A program made the translations under genes and the position numbers. A stretch of 64,000 nucleotides of DNA. Origin: Corynebacterium tapiri. Lineage in GTDB: Bacteria > Actinomycetota > Actinomycetes > Mycobacteriales > Mycobacteriaceae. Shown here piece after piece: positions 8,110 to 17,332 of this stretch. Positions within the stretch are counted from its first letter, which is position 1. Each line of letters begins with the position of its first letter. The notes under the pieces were generated by a model. It was not told the DNA's origin, ran no database searches, and saw only the letters and a list, made by a program, of their open reading frames with translations. Location: the NCBI RefSeq assembly GCF_006334925.1, contig NZ_VDHJ01000006.1, positions 1 through 64,000 of the forward strand, read 5' to 3'.

Positions 8110-9014
8110 CGAGCATCGTAGGGCTGCTTAAGCAGGGTGAGTTCGCGGCGGCAGGATACGTCCTCGGATGGCGCGGCGTGGCTAAGCTGCCCGAAGCCCT
8201 TTCGGCTGTGTTGTTTCGAGCCGGAGCAGACTACGTCAGCGACCAGGGCCGCGGGATGGAGATACTGCGACGCAACCTCTCACGCGTCGTGGGTCCACAA
8301 AACGTCACTCGCGAACTAGTCAAGCAGTCCGTGCGCTCTTACGCGCGGTACTGGCTAGAGGCCTTCCGGCTGCCCACCATCGCAGATGACCCGGATCTGC
8401 ATGCGCGCCTAGACGCGGGCATCGAAGGCAGGGAGTATTTCCAACGATCTGTCGATGCAGGAAAGGGCGTCGTTCTGGCGCTGCCGCATTCCGGCAACTG
8501 GGACATGGCCGGAATGTGGCTGGTACACAATTACTCCACGTTCACCACGGTGGCCGAGCGGGTTAAGCCGGAGGCCCTGTTTGAGGAGTTCGTGAAGTTT
8601 CGAACCAGCCTGGGCTTTGAGGTTATCGCTCTCACCGGTTCGGAGACACCGCCCTTTGACACCTTGCGCGCGCGGTTAGAAGCCGGTGGCGTGGTGTGTC
8701 TGCTGGGCGAGCGAGACCTCAGCGGCCGTGGAGTAGAGGTGGAGTTCTTTGGCGAGCGCACCACCATGCCCGCGGGACCGGCCAAGCTGGCTCGTCAGAC
8801 AGGTGCAGCTCTCCACGTTGTTCACTCCTTCTACACTGACGACGGAGGGTGGGGGCTGTCCTGCTCGCCGGCCGTTGAGGTGGACACGGTGGAGAATACG
8901 ACGCAGCGGATCGCTGATCTGTTCGCTGCCAACATCTCGCGGCATCCGCAGGACTGGCACATGTTGCAGAGGCTATGGCCGGCTGACTTTACTCGACGGC
9001 GTCGCAGCAGGTAA
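8106..9014 (+). CDS. patA: Phosphatidylinositol mannoside acyltransferase
   Basis: This is a member of the LpxL/HtrB acyltransferase family that acylates the mannose of PIM. The catalytic HxxxxD motif is HSGNWD near residue 127, with GERDLSGRGVEVEFFG downstream. It has 302 aa, begins with ATG overlapping the pgsA1 stop (ATGA), and is followed 3 nt later by pimA. Neighbours and order match Rv2611c, which supports the PIM role. Confidence 0.9.
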   Translation: MTSIVGLLKQGEFAAAGYVLGWRGVAKLPEALSAVLFRAGADYVSDQGRGMEILRRNLSRVVGPQNVTRELVKQSVRSYARYWLEAFRLPTIADDPDLHARLDAGIEGREYFQRSVDAGKGVVLALPHSGNWDMAGMWLVHNYSTFTTVAERVKPEALFEEFVKFRTSLGFEVIALTGSETPPFDTLRARLEAGGVVCLLGERDLSGRGVEVEFFGERTTMPAGPAKLARQTGAALHVVHSFYTDDGGWGLSCSPAVEVDTVENTTQRIADLFAANISRHPQDWHMLQRLWPADFTRRRRSR

Positions 9015-9017
9015 CTC

Positions 9018-10103
9018 GTGCGAATCGGAGTCGTATGCCCGTATTCCTTCGACGAACCCGGCGGAGTTCAAGCCCACATACTTGACTTAGCCATGGTTTT
9101 ACGTGCCCAGGGCCATGAGGTCGAGGTCTTAGGGCCGGGCGTCAACACGGCGGCGCAGCCTGATTGGGTCACGCTGACTGGGCCCGCTCGTGCGATCGCC
9201 TATAACGGATCGGTCGCTCGGGTGAGCCTGAGTTTCGCGGCTCGGCGAGCCGTCGATAAGTTCCTAAGGAAGGGCCACTTCGATGTCGTCCACCTTCATG
9301 AACCGAACGCGCCGAGCCTGTCGATGCTCGCACTCGGAGTGAGCGACGGGCCGTTTGTGGCCACGTATCACGCCTCAAGCAGTCAATCGTGGGCGCTGAA
9401 GCTCGCACGACCGTTCTTGTCTCCGCGGTTGGACAAGATTCAGGCCGGAATTGCTGTTTCCGAGATGGCCCGGCGATGGCAGGTCGAGCAGATGGGTGGC
9501 GACCCGCTTCTCATTCCTAACGGCGTGGACACCCGAACTTTTTCTGCCGCGCGGCACGACACCAACGGGCCGGTACGCATTGCCTTTTTGGGGCGTCTGG
9601 ATGAGCCACGCAAGGGGTTGAGTGTCCTGCTCGAAGCGCTGCGCCTGCTGGATCGGCGTGTCAACGTCAGCGTGATGGGTGCAGGGAAACGTCGCGAAAG
9701 CATCCCGGGCGTGGACATCGAGTACCTGGGAAAGGTCACCGACGCGCAGAAGGCCCATGTGCTCGGTGCCAGCGACATCTTCGTCGCTCCCAACCTCGGG
9801 GGCGAATCCTTTGGCATCATTCTGGTTGAGGCCATGGCCGCCGGGTGCGCGGTGCTGGCCTCGGACCTGGAGGCGTTTCGCGCGGTTTGTGCCAGCGAGT
9901 CAGCGCAGCCGGCGGGCCACATCTTTCGCAACGCGGACTCTGCTGATCTGGCTCAGGGGCTCAGGATGCTTATCGACGATTCCGCCTACCGGAAGCGCCT
10001 CATCGAAGCAGGTCAACTTCGGAGCCAGATTTACGACTGGGAGCGGGTATCTCAGCAGATCCTGGCGGTGTACGAGACGGTGGCAGCGGGGAGGGGCGCA
10101 TGA
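9018..10103 (+). CDS. pimA: GDP-mannose:phosphatidylinositol mannosyltransferase
   Basis: This GT4 glycosyltransferase adds the first mannose to PI on the cytoplasmic face of the membrane. The N-terminal Rossmann fold shows PYSFDEPGGVQAHI. The donor-site EX7E motif is ESFGIILVE within GGESFGIILVEAMAAG. NGVDTRTF is also typical. The start is GTG at 9018. The 361-aa length fits the family. It overlaps the following small gene by 4 nt. Confidence 0.93.
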   Translation: MRIGVVCPYSFDEPGGVQAHILDLAMVLRAQGHEVEVLGPGVNTAAQPDWVTLTGPARAIAYNGSVARVSLSFAARRAVDKFLRKGHFDVVHLHEPNAPSLSMLALGVSDGPFVATYHASSSQSWALKLARPFLSPRLDKIQAGIAVSEMARRWQVEQMGGDPLLIPNGVDTRTFSAARHDTNGPVRIAFLGRLDEPRKGLSVLLEALRLLDRRVNVSVMGAGKRRESIPGVDIEYLGKVTDAQKAHVLGASDIFVAPNLGGESFGIILVEAMAAGCAVLASDLEAFRAVCASESAQPAGHIFRNADSADLAQGLRMLIDDSAYRKRLIEAGQLRSQIYDWERVSQQILAVYETVAAGRGA

Positions 10104-10540
10104 ACGTACTCATCATCGCCTGCTTGGCAGCCGTGATACTGATTGCTGGCTGGGCGTATGGAACCGCCCAGCGGCTGCACACTTTGCACATTCGTGTGGA
10201 CTCGACGCTGGCGGCGCTCGAAGCCGCGCTGGATAGAAGGGCAGCGGTGATTGCGGCACTAGAGCCGGCAGCAGCGGCGGCTGGGGCGAGGGCGGAGTCG
10301 GTCCCGCTTGTTCACGGTGCCATGGGAAAGAGGTGGGAAGCAGAAGCAGAGCTAGCGCCCTGGCTCAAGGGCGAGGTTTGCCCGCAAATTGCCTCTGCCC
10401 AAGTGCGAGTCGACTTGGCCAGGCGCTTCTACAACGAGGCTGTGGCTGACGCGCGGGCTTTGCACCTGGCCTGGCCAGTGCGGGTGCTGCGTCTGGCTGG
10501 CACGGCGCCGTTGCCCGAGTTCGCGGATAAAGAAGTATAA
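10100..10540 (+). CDS. Membrane-anchored LemA-like protein of the PIM cluster
   Basis: This 146-aa protein has one N-terminal membrane helix (about residues 3-18) and an alanine-rich helical body. Its C-terminal part contains RRFYNEAVADARALHLAWP, which resembles the YN-x-x-V signature of LemA proteins. In mycobacteria the gene at this position (Rv2609c) carries a Nudix domain; no Nudix box is visible here. Function is unknown. Overlap with pimA suggests a role near PIM synthesis. Confidence 0.7.
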   Translation: MNVLIIACLAAVILIAGWAYGTAQRLHTLHIRVDSTLAALEAALDRRAAVIAALEPAAAAAGARAESVPLVHGAMGKRWEAEAELAPWLKGEVCPQIASAQVRVDLARRFYNEAVADARALHLAWPVRVLRLAGTAPLPEFADKEV

Positions 10541-10561
10541 GTCGGTATAAGTAGCGAATCG

Positions 10562-11023
10562 TTAGATAGCGTTCGGGTCGTATGGGGGCCCCATTGCTAG
10601 AAGTACCGAGAAAACAATGATCACACCGACGAGGATGAGGGTAATCGTGCGGATGGGGTGACGTACGAGCTGGGCCAGAGCGTGATCGGGAATAGAGCGA
10701 GGCGTCTCGCTCCTGTCCGCAAATCGCCACGGACCGTCGAGCAGTCCCTTCTTATCCACCCAGTAAGTAAACGGCAGCGCGCCGAAGGGGATGACCGACA
10801 CAATGAGTCCGATCAGCCCGACTCCGGGGGACCAGCGGTTGTTAACCCACAGCACAATCGTCAGTACAACAAAGCATAGGAATCCGAAGCCGTGAATGGG
10901 CCCTGCGATGGGCACAAGTGCCTCAGTTAGGCCGGAGTACTTGGCTACCATCGCGAGGATAAGCAGGGTCCAGGTCGTCATTTCGAGTCCCGCCGCTAGG
11001 CGGTGGAGGGATTTTGGTGACAT
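10562..11023 (-). CDS. DUF3817 membrane protein
   Basis: This 153-aa integral membrane protein has four predicted helices, including an early TTWTLLILAMVAKYSGLTEA segment and IHGFGFLCFVVLTIVLWVNN. The pattern, with conserved HG and W/PFG motifs, is that of DUF3817. I start at the ATG at 11023, which has AGGA 8 nt upstream; longer readings run into the tesB promoter. It converges on the LemA-like gene with a 21-bp gap. Function unknown. Confidence 0.8.
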   Translation of the reverse strand: MSPKSLHRLAAGLEMTTWTLLILAMVAKYSGLTEALVPIAGPIHGFGFLCFVVLTIVLWVNNRWSPGVGLIGLIVSVIPFGALPFTYWVDKKGLLDGPWRFADRSETPRSIPDHALAQLVRHPIRTITLILVGVIIVFSVLLAMGPPYDPNAI

Positions 11024-11054
11024 GAAAACCATCCTAAGGGTTGGCGGCGATCGG

Positions 11055-11068
11055 TAAGGTGGGCGACC
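11055..11068 (+). promoter_or_regulatory. Leaderless promoter of tesB
   Basis: TAAGGT (11055-11060) lies 8 nt before the GTG start, and no Shine-Dalgarno sequence is present. Confidence 0.45.
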
Positions 11069-11833
11069 GTGCACGACGTTCTTGAGCAGCTCATGACCGA
11101 ACCTCAGGCAGGGGATACGTTTTGCGGCCCGCCTTCTAATTCCGAGATTCCGCGGACCTTCGGTGGTCACCTGTTAGGGCAAGCGCTCGCGAGCATGGCG
11201 CAGACCGTGTCGCAGGAACAGGTGCCATTGTCGTTTCATAGCTATTTCGTGGCGCCTGGGGCGTCGTCAAGCGCCGTCGAATACTACGTCGAACGAGTGC
11301 GTGACGGGCGTTCGGTATCGCATCGCAGCGTGAGGGGTGTCCAGGAAGGCAAGACAGTTTTTATCGGTGCTGCGGCCTTTCACCGCCGAGACGAGTCCGG
11401 TCCACGGCATAGCCGGTCTATGCCTGAATTGGCGGGGCCTGAGCAACCACTTCCCAAGGATCCGCCGTCGTCACGCGCTTTTCTTCAGGAGTGGGAGGAT
11501 TTTGATCTCCGCATGGTTCCCGGAGGCGTTTGGATGAAGCATGCCCCGTTGCAGCAAGACGATCTGGCTTCTCATGCGGTCCTCCTGGCGTACATGTCGG
11601 ACATGACTCTGCTGCATACCGCGCTCGAGGGCCATCCAGCGGCAGAGGTGGCTATGGCGTCTCTGGACCATTCGCTGCAGTTTCTCGACGATTTCCGTGT
11701 GGACGAGTGGCTGCTCTTCCACACGGATTCCCCTCATGCTGCGGAGGGAAGGGCCTTGACGCATGGGTCATTCTTCACGTCGGATGGTCGTCTGGTGGCA
11801 GAGGTAACGCAACGCGGCCTTACTCGGCACTAG
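11069..11833 (+). CDS. tesB: Acyl-CoA thioesterase II (TesB family)
   Basis: This double-hotdog thioesterase hydrolyses acyl-CoA to free fatty acid and CoA. The N-terminal hotdog shows FGGHLLGQALASMAQTV and the C-terminal one LDHSLQFLDDFRVDEWLLF and EGRALTHGSFF, as in TesB. At 254 aa it is slightly short but complete. The start is GTG at 11069. It sits just upstream of yebC, as in mycobacteria, but without the pdx genes often found between them. Confidence 0.88.
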   Translation: MHDVLEQLMTEPQAGDTFCGPPSNSEIPRTFGGHLLGQALASMAQTVSQEQVPLSFHSYFVAPGASSSAVEYYVERVRDGRSVSHRSVRGVQEGKTVFIGAAAFHRRDESGPRHSRSMPELAGPEQPLPKDPPSSRAFLQEWEDFDLRMVPGGVWMKHAPLQQDDLASHAVLLAYMSDMTLLHTALEGHPAAEVAMASLDHSLQFLDDFRVDEWLLFHTDSPHAAEGRALTHGSFFTSDGRLVAEVTQRGLTRH

Positions 11834-11874
11834 GCGGGTGGTTGACCGGGCGCGGACCGCAATTCTGCTCGGTA

Positions 11875-11880
11875 TATAAT
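11875..11880 (+). promoter_or_regulatory. -10 box of yebC
   Basis: TATAAT within GGTATATAATGACC is a perfect -10 hexamer 40 nt before the yebC ATG. A TTGACC at 11842 is too far upstream (27-nt spacer) to be its -35. Confidence 0.55.
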
Positions 11881-11920
11881 GACCTGCGATTAAAGCGAAG
11901 CCGCCGACGAAGGGAGCGTA

Positions 11921-12673
11921 ATGTCCGGACACTCAAAGTGGGCGACCACGAAGCACAAGAAGGCTGCGAACGATGCTAAGCGCAGCAAAGAGTGGGCCAA
12001 GATGATTAAGAACATCGAGGTGGCTGCTCGCACCGGCGGTGGCGACCCGGCCGGTAACCCCACTCTCGATGACATGATTAAGAAGGCCAAGAAGGCCTCC
12101 GTTCCCAACGACAACATCGAGCGCGCCCGCAAACGCGGAGCCGGTGAAGAGGCTGGCGGAGCTAACTGGGAATCCATCACCTACGAGGGTTATGGCCCCA
12201 ACGGCGTAGCGATGCTGATTGAGTGTCTCTCGGATAACCGTAACCGCGCTGCCAGCGAGGTGCGCACCGCCATGAACAAGAACGGCGGCAACCTCGGCGA
12301 GTCCGGCTCCGTCGCTTACATGTTCACCCGCGTGGGTTACGCTCTCGTGCCCAAGGGCGAGCTCACCGAGGATGACGTGCTCATGGCCGTTCTGGATGCT
12401 GGAGCAGAGGAGGTCACGGAACAGGGTGAGTTCTTCGAGGTGACCTGCCAGTCCAGCGACGTCCCTGCAGTGCGCACCGCCCTGGAGGAGGCTGGCTACG
12501 AGGTCGAGGACTCTGGCCAGGACTTCCGCGCATCGGTGAACGTGCCGCTGGAGGCGGCAGACGCCAAGAAGGTTATGAAGCTCATCGACGCTCTCGAAGA
12601 GTCCGACGATGTGCAGGATGTGTACACCAATATGGAGCTTTCCGACGAGGTCCTCGCCGAGCTCGAGGCCTAA
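11921..12673 (+). CDS. yebC: YebC/PmpR-family protein
   Basis: The protein starts with the family hallmark [21 protein letters not shown] and has the usual 250-aa, three-domain length. YebC proteins act as transcriptional regulators or ribosome-associated factors that help translate difficult sequences. GGGAG lies before the ATG. It is followed by ruvCAB, the usual actinobacterial arrangement. A perfect -10 box lies upstream. Confidence 0.95.
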   Translation: MSGHSKWATTKHKKAANDAKRSKEWAKMIKNIEVAARTGGGDPAGNPTLDDMIKKAKKASVPNDNIERARKRGAGEEAGGANWESITYEGYGPNGVAMLIECLSDNRNRAASEVRTAMNKNGGNLGESGSVAYMFTRVGYALVPKGELTEDDVLMAVLDAGAEEVTEQGEFFEVTCQSSDVPAVRTALEEAGYEVEDSGQDFRASVNVPLEAADAKKVMKLIDALEESDDVQDVYTNMELSDEVLAELEA

Positions 12674-12721
12674 GAGCTGCAGCTCGACAACGTCGAGTCG
12701 AAAACATGTGCGTTAATCCGG

Positions 12722-12734
12722 TACAGTTGCGCAC
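12722..12734 (+). promoter_or_regulatory. Leaderless promoter of ruvC
   Basis: TACAGT (12722-12727) is followed by exactly 7 nt and the GTG start. No ribosome binding site is visible. Confidence 0.5.
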
Positions 12735-13292
12735 GTGAATCTAGAAGGCATGCGCGTAATGGGGGTCGACCCAGGCCTGACTCGCTGTGGGCTCAGCGTG
12801 GTGCAGGCGGGGCGCGGGCGCGCAGTTGTGCCGGTGGCCGTCGGTGTGGTGCGCACGCCAAGCGATGCCGAACTTACCGAGCGACTCTTGAGGATCTCGC
12901 GCTCGGTGGGCGAGTGGATGGATGACTACCGCCCGGACGTCATGGCCATCGAGCGCCTGTTCGAGCGGGGGACTGTCTCCACCGTCATTCACACGGCGCA
13001 CGCTGTTGGGGTCATCATGCTGGCTGCCGCCGAGCGCGGCGTCCCGGTGTATCACTACACCCCGAGTGAAGTGAAAAAGGCTGTTTCGGGCAACGGCCGC
13101 GCCGATAAGAAGCAGATGACGTCCATGATTACCCGCATCCTCGGACTTGCCGAGCCACCAAAACCCGCAGACGCCGCTGATGCTCTCGCTTTGGCGGTAT
13201 GCCACTGCTGGCGAGCACCGCTTATCGCGCGTGCCTCGCAACTGGGGGCAGCGGGACACACGACAAACTTCGTTTCTTCAGCGCATCACTGA
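12735..13292 (+). CDS. ruvC: Holliday junction resolvase RuvC
   Basis: This endonuclease resolves Holliday junctions with RuvAB. Acidic active-site residues are seen in [20 protein letters not shown] and [11 protein letters not shown]. The length is 185 aa. The start is GTG at 12735, directly downstream of a -10 box, so the mRNA is probably leaderless. ruvA and ruvB follow closely. Confidence 0.96.
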   Translation: MNLEGMRVMGVDPGLTRCGLSVVQAGRGRAVVPVAVGVVRTPSDAELTERLLRISRSVGEWMDDYRPDVMAIERLFERGTVSTVIHTAHAVGVIMLAAAERGVPVYHYTPSEVKKAVSGNGRADKKQMTSMITRILGLAEPPKPADAADALALAVCHCWRAPLIARASQLGAAGHTTNFVSSAHH

Positions 13293-13306
13293 GTGAGGTT
13301 TAGACC

Positions 13307-13906
13307 ATGATCGCTTCTCTTCACGGCACCGTCCTCGACATTGCACCGGGCAACGCAGTCATCGACTGCAATGGTGTGGGTTACCTCATTCTGGCAACGC
13401 CGCGGACACTGGGGCAGCTGCGCAGGGGAGAGGAAGCATTTGTGCTTACCCACCTGGCAGTCAAAGAAGACGCGATGACGTTGTACGGCTTTGCGACGGG
13501 CGAGGAGCGCCGATTCTTCCTGCTCCTCCAGTCCGTTACTGGGCTGGGCCCCAAACTCGCTCTGGCTACCGTGGGTACGTTGTCCCCTGAGGAGCTGGCC
13601 CAGGCAATCAGCGCAGGGGATACAAAGCGACTGCAATCCGTGCCGGGGATTGGCAAGAAGGTCGCCGAACGCATTGCCATGGAGCTTAAGGACAAGGTCG
13701 CAGAATTCGCGCCTCAGCCCACATCCTCGGTCGCTGCCACGAATCCGAATCCCGCTGTGGCAGGCCAGGTGGTGGATGCATTGGTGGGCCTAGGATTCAG
13801 CGAGCGGCAAGCTGAGCCCGTGGTTACCCAGGTGCTCGCCGAGCACCCGGAATCTCCGGTCAACATCGTCCTGAAGGCCGCGCTGACGCAGCTGGGTAAG
13901 GCCTAA
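13307..13906 (+). CDS. ruvA: Holliday junction DNA helicase subunit RuvA
   Basis: This junction-binding subunit has an N-terminal OB fold ([20 protein letters not shown]), two helix-hairpin-helix motifs ([24 protein letters not shown]) and the C-terminal RuvB-binding domain ending in LTQLGKA. At 199 aa it is full length. It lies 14 nt after ruvC with GTGAGG upstream of its ATG. Confidence 0.96.
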   Translation: MIASLHGTVLDIAPGNAVIDCNGVGYLILATPRTLGQLRRGEEAFVLTHLAVKEDAMTLYGFATGEERRFFLLLQSVTGLGPKLALATVGTLSPEELAQAISAGDTKRLQSVPGIGKKVAERIAMELKDKVAEFAPQPTSSVAATNPNPAVAGQVVDALVGLGFSERQAEPVVTQVLAEHPESPVNIVLKAALTQLGKA

Positions 13907-13926
13907 AGAGTAAGGGGAATGAGTCG

Positions 13927-14994
13927 ATGAGCGACATTGAACGTACTGAGTTCAAGCTGCCAGAGTCAGCCCCCGCACGGGGGCCGGAGTCCAGCGTCGA
14001 GCCACATGCCCAGCGTGGCGAGCACGATGTAGAAAAGTCTCTTCGTCCCAAGTCGATCCATGAGTTCATCGGCCAACCGAAGGTACGCCGGCAACTCGAC
14101 CTTGTCCTCAGCGGTGCTCGCCAGCGTTCGGTGACCCCGGACCACATTCTGCTGTCTGGCCCACCTGGCTTGGGTAAGACCACGATGGCGATGATCGTGG
14201 CGCAGGAATTGGGCACGTCACTCCGAATGACCTCCGGTCCGGCTCTGGAGCGCGCAGGCGATCTGGCCGCGATGCTTTCCAACATCATGGAGGGCGACGT
14301 CCTCTTCATCGACGAGATCCACCGCATCGCTCGGCCAGCCGAAGAAATGCTCTACATGGCGATGGAGGATTTCCGCATCGACGTGATCGTGGGCAAGGGC
14401 CCAGGAGCTACGTCGATTCCCTTGGATATTCCTCCCTTTACTCTGGTGGGTGCCACCACCCGCGCCGGAATGCTGACCGGCCCCCTGCGCGACCGCTTTG
14501 GGTTTACCGCGCAAATGGAGTTTTACGATGTCGAGGACCTCACGCAGGTGGTCACACGCGCTGCGGGAATTCTCGGAGTGGATATAGATAGCGACGCTGC
14601 GGTGGAGATCGCGTCGCGCTCCCGCGGCACACCGCGCATCGCCAACCGCCTTCTGCGCCGTGTGCGCGATTACGCGGATGTGCATTCCGACGGCCGCGTC
14701 ACCGTTCGCGCCGCGCAAGGTGCCCTGGAGGTGTTCGACGTAGACGAGCTCGGACTAGACCGGCTCGACCGGGCGGTGCTCGATGCGCTCATTCGCGGAC
14801 ACGGAGGTGGGCCTGTGGGTGTGAGCACCTTGGCTATTGCAGTGGGCGAGGAGCCCTCCACGGTGGAGGAAGTGTGCGAGCCCTACCTCGTTCGAGCCGG
14901 CTTGGTATCTCGCACGGGCCGGGGGCGCGTGGCGACGAGCGCCGCCTGGCGCCATCTCGGTCTGGAACCTCCCGAAGGGGCGATCGGATCTTAG
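13927..14994 (+). CDS. ruvB: Holliday junction DNA helicase subunit RuvB
   Basis: This AAA+ motor drives branch migration. It has Walker [10 protein letters not shown] near residue 77, Walker B FIDEIHR, sensor 1 VGATTRAG and a C-terminal winged helix ([19 protein letters not shown]). At 355 aa it is full length. AAGGGG precedes the ATG. It is the last gene of the ruvCAB set. Confidence 0.97.
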   Translation: MSDIERTEFKLPESAPARGPESSVEPHAQRGEHDVEKSLRPKSIHEFIGQPKVRRQLDLVLSGARQRSVTPDHILLSGPPGLGKTTMAMIVAQELGTSLRMTSGPALERAGDLAAMLSNIMEGDVLFIDEIHRIARPAEEMLYMAMEDFRIDVIVGKGPGATSIPLDIPPFTLVGATTRAGMLTGPLRDRFGFTAQMEFYDVEDLTQVVTRAAGILGVDIDSDAAVEIASRSRGTPRIANRLLRRVRDYADVHSDGRVTVRAAQGALEVFDVDELGLDRLDRAVLDALIRGHGGGPVGVSTLAIAVGEEPSTVEEVCEPYLVRAGLVSRTGRGRVATSAAWRHLGLEPPEGAIGS

Positions 14995-15038
14995 CCCTGC
15001 GCCGGTCAGTGAGGTAGGCGTCTGGCACACTGGGCCTT

Positions 15039-15350
15039 ATGCAATCTTTGATCTTTCTTGGCCTGATCCTGCTGTTCTTTATCCCGAGCTTCCTGATGAT
15101 GCGCAAGCAGCGTGCGCACCAGGCACGCGTCGACGAGGTCCAGCGCACCGTGGCAGTAGGAGATCGCGTCGTCACCGGTGCTGGGTTTCATGGCACGCTG
15201 ACCAACGTGGACGGGGCAGTGCTGGGAATGGAAATTGCTCCAGGCTTAGTTGTCGAGATCGAACGTGCCGCAATCCTGAAGAAGGCTGAGCCGTCTGCGC
15301 CGACTATCACTGAGGGAAACTTCCACCGAGTGGAGCGCGACGAGCTGTAA
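15039..15350 (+). CDS. yajC: Preprotein translocase subunit YajC
   Basis: This single-pass membrane protein has a hydrophobic helix at residues 2-22 followed by MMRKQRAHQARVDEVQRTVAVGDRVVTGAGFHGTL, the YajC signature. At 103 aa it is a normal size. It associates with SecDF at the Sec translocon and sits directly before secD. CACACT lies 7 nt before its ATG and may be a weak leaderless -10. Confidence 0.92.
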   Translation: MQSLIFLGLILLFFIPSFLMMRKQRAHQARVDEVQRTVAVGDRVVTGAGFHGTLTNVDGAVLGMEIAPGLVVEIERAAILKKAEPSAPTITEGNFHRVERDEL

Positions 15351-15464
15351 TGTCATACCGCTGAGTGCGATGTTTTAGGATGATCGTCGACTCAGTGGCT
15401 TTTCAGTGGCGCGGTAGAGCCCGCGCCGCAGCTGTTTTCCAGATACGAAAGATCCTTAAAGACA

Positions 15465-17330
15465 TTGTCTGTTGAAAATCGCCGGAATACCGGCCGCAAA
15501 TCCCGTGCGGGAAGCCCATCTCGGGGCTGGCCCAAGCGAGCCCTGGCACTCTTCGCCCTCCTCGTAGCTGTGGTCTATGGATTGGTGTTTTTCACCGGCG
15601 ACCGCAAGGCAACCCCGGAGTTGGGAATTGACCTCCAAGGTGGCACCCGCATCACCCTGGTACCGCAAGGGGAGGAGCCGACCCAGGAGCAGCTTGACCA
15701 GGCTCGAACGATCCTGGAAAACCGCGTTAACGGTATGGGTGTCAGCGGTGCAGACGTTGTCGCCGACGGCAACACTCTGGTGATTACCGTGCCTGGTGAG
15801 GACGCCAGCCAGGCACAGTCCGTTGGACAAACCTCGCAGCTGCTGTTCCGTCCGGTGGCGCAACCGGGTAACCCGGACGTCCTTACCCTCGGGAGCAAAG
15901 CCGAGGACATGGCCAACCGTTGGATCAGGGCTGGGGTGATCACGCCCGAGGAAGCACAGGCTTCGCTCGATCGACTCAACGACCTGATCAATCAGACTCA
16001 GGGCACTTCGAACCCGGAGCCGCTCACGGCGGATGCCCAGCCCGATCCGGAGCCGGCGAACTCGATTGAAGCTGGAAAGCGGCGCGATGAGGTCATCGAC
16101 ATGCTCCGCCAGGACCGTCAGTCTGAGGACCCCACGACTTTGGCCGCGGCTAGTGCACTTATGCAGTGCACCCCGGACCGAGTGGACCCGCTCGCCGGAA
16201 CCGACGACCCGGCTCGTCAGCTGGTCACGTGTGACCCCAATGCTGGCCAGGTTCTCTTGCTGGAGCCCGCGCCGCTACTCAACGGTGTGTCTGATCCGAA
16301 TGGTCCGCGCCTGACCGGTGAGCAGATCGACGGTGAGCGCCCGATTACCGGAGGCCTGAACCCGCAAACTGGTCAGATGGAGATCAACTTCTCCTTCAAG
16401 ACGGACGGCGAATCCAACGGATCTGCTACCTGGGCTGACCTGACCTCTCAGTACCTGCAGCAGCAGGTTGCCATCACGCTGGACTCCCAGGTGATCTCTG
16501 CGCCTGTGATCCAGTCGGCCACCCCGTTTGGTTCAGCTACGTCGATCACTGGCGACTTCACGCAGGAGGAGGCAACCACGCTTGCCAATAACCTGCGCTA
16601 TGGCGCACTGCCGCTCTCCTTCGCCGGCGAGAACGGCGAGCCGGGCGGTACCACGCAGACCATCCCGCCCTCCTTGGGTGCGGCGGCTTTGAAGGCTGGA
16701 CTCATCGCTGGCTTGGTGGGCCTGGCACTCGTGGCCATCTTTGTGTTCGCTTACTACCGCCTGTTCGGCCTGATCTCGCTGTTTACCTTGGTCGCATCCG
16801 GAGTCCTGGTCTACGGCATGCTCGTCCTTCTGGGCCGCTGGATTGGCTACTCGCTGGATTTGGCAGGAGTGGCTGGCTTGGTCATTGGTCTGGGCACGAC
16901 CGCCGACTCCTTCGTAGTGTTCTACGAGCGCATCAAGGACGAGGTTCGCGAGGGGCGCACCTTCCGCTCCGCCACCCATCGCGGTTGGGACCGCGCCAAG
17001 CAAACGATTGTCACCGGCAACATGGTCACCCTTATCGGTGCCGTGGTGGTGTACTTCCTGGCAGTAGGTGAGGTCAAGGGCTTCGCCTTTACCCTCGGTT
17101 TGACCACCGTTTTTGACCTGCTGGTTACCTTCCTCGTCACCGCTCCGCTGGCTCTGCTGGCCTCCCGGCGTCGCTTCTGGGCCAAGCCTGCAGTCAACGG
17201 GATGGGGTCGATGTTTGAACTAGCTCGGTCGAACCGGGATCGTCGAGAAGCACAACCGGAACATCGCAATGCAGGCGCCGGTGCCGGCTCCACCGCGGCG
17301 AGCGCCGAGAACTTGAGCGAGGAGAAGTAA
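15465..17330 (+). CDS. secD: Protein translocase subunit SecD
   Basis: This RND-like Sec subunit uses the proton-motive force to help protein export. After the first membrane helix comes the conserved ELGIDLQGGTRITL, then a large extracytoplasmic P1 domain with an Asn/Pro-rich insertion, then five membrane helices with GLVIGLGTTADSFVVFYERI. At 621 aa it is slightly long. The start is TTG at 15465 with only a weak GAAAGATCC upstream. secF follows after 2 nt. Confidence 0.93.
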   Translation: MSVENRRNTGRKSRAGSPSRGWPKRALALFALLVAVVYGLVFFTGDRKATPELGIDLQGGTRITLVPQGEEPTQEQLDQARTILENRVNGMGVSGADVVADGNTLVITVPGEDASQAQSVGQTSQLLFRPVAQPGNPDVLTLGSKAEDMANRWIRAGVITPEEAQASLDRLNDLINQTQGTSNPEPLTADAQPDPEPANSIEAGKRRDEVIDMLRQDRQSEDPTTLAAASALMQCTPDRVDPLAGTDDPARQLVTCDPNAGQVLLLEPAPLLNGVSDPNGPRLTGEQIDGERPITGGLNPQTGQMEINFSFKTDGESNGSATWADLTSQYLQQQVAITLDSQVISAPVIQSATPFGSATSITGDFTQEEATTLANNLRYGALPLSFAGENGEPGGTTQTIPPSLGAAALKAGLIAGLVGLALVAIFVFAYYRLFGLISLFTLVASGVLVYGMLVLLGRWIGYSLDLAGVAGLVIGLGTTADSFVVFYERIKDEVREGRTFRSATHRGWDRAKQTIVTGNMVTLIGAVVVYFLAVGEVKGFAFTLGLTTVFDLLVTFLVTAPLALLASRRRFWAKPAVNGMGSMFELARSNRDRREAQPEHRNAGAGAGSTAASAENLSEEK

Positions 17331-17332
17331 CC

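Noticed and set aside
11842-11880. TTGACC at 11842 as the -35 for yebC
   Set aside because: The spacer to TATAAT is 27 nt, too long for a sigma-A promoter.
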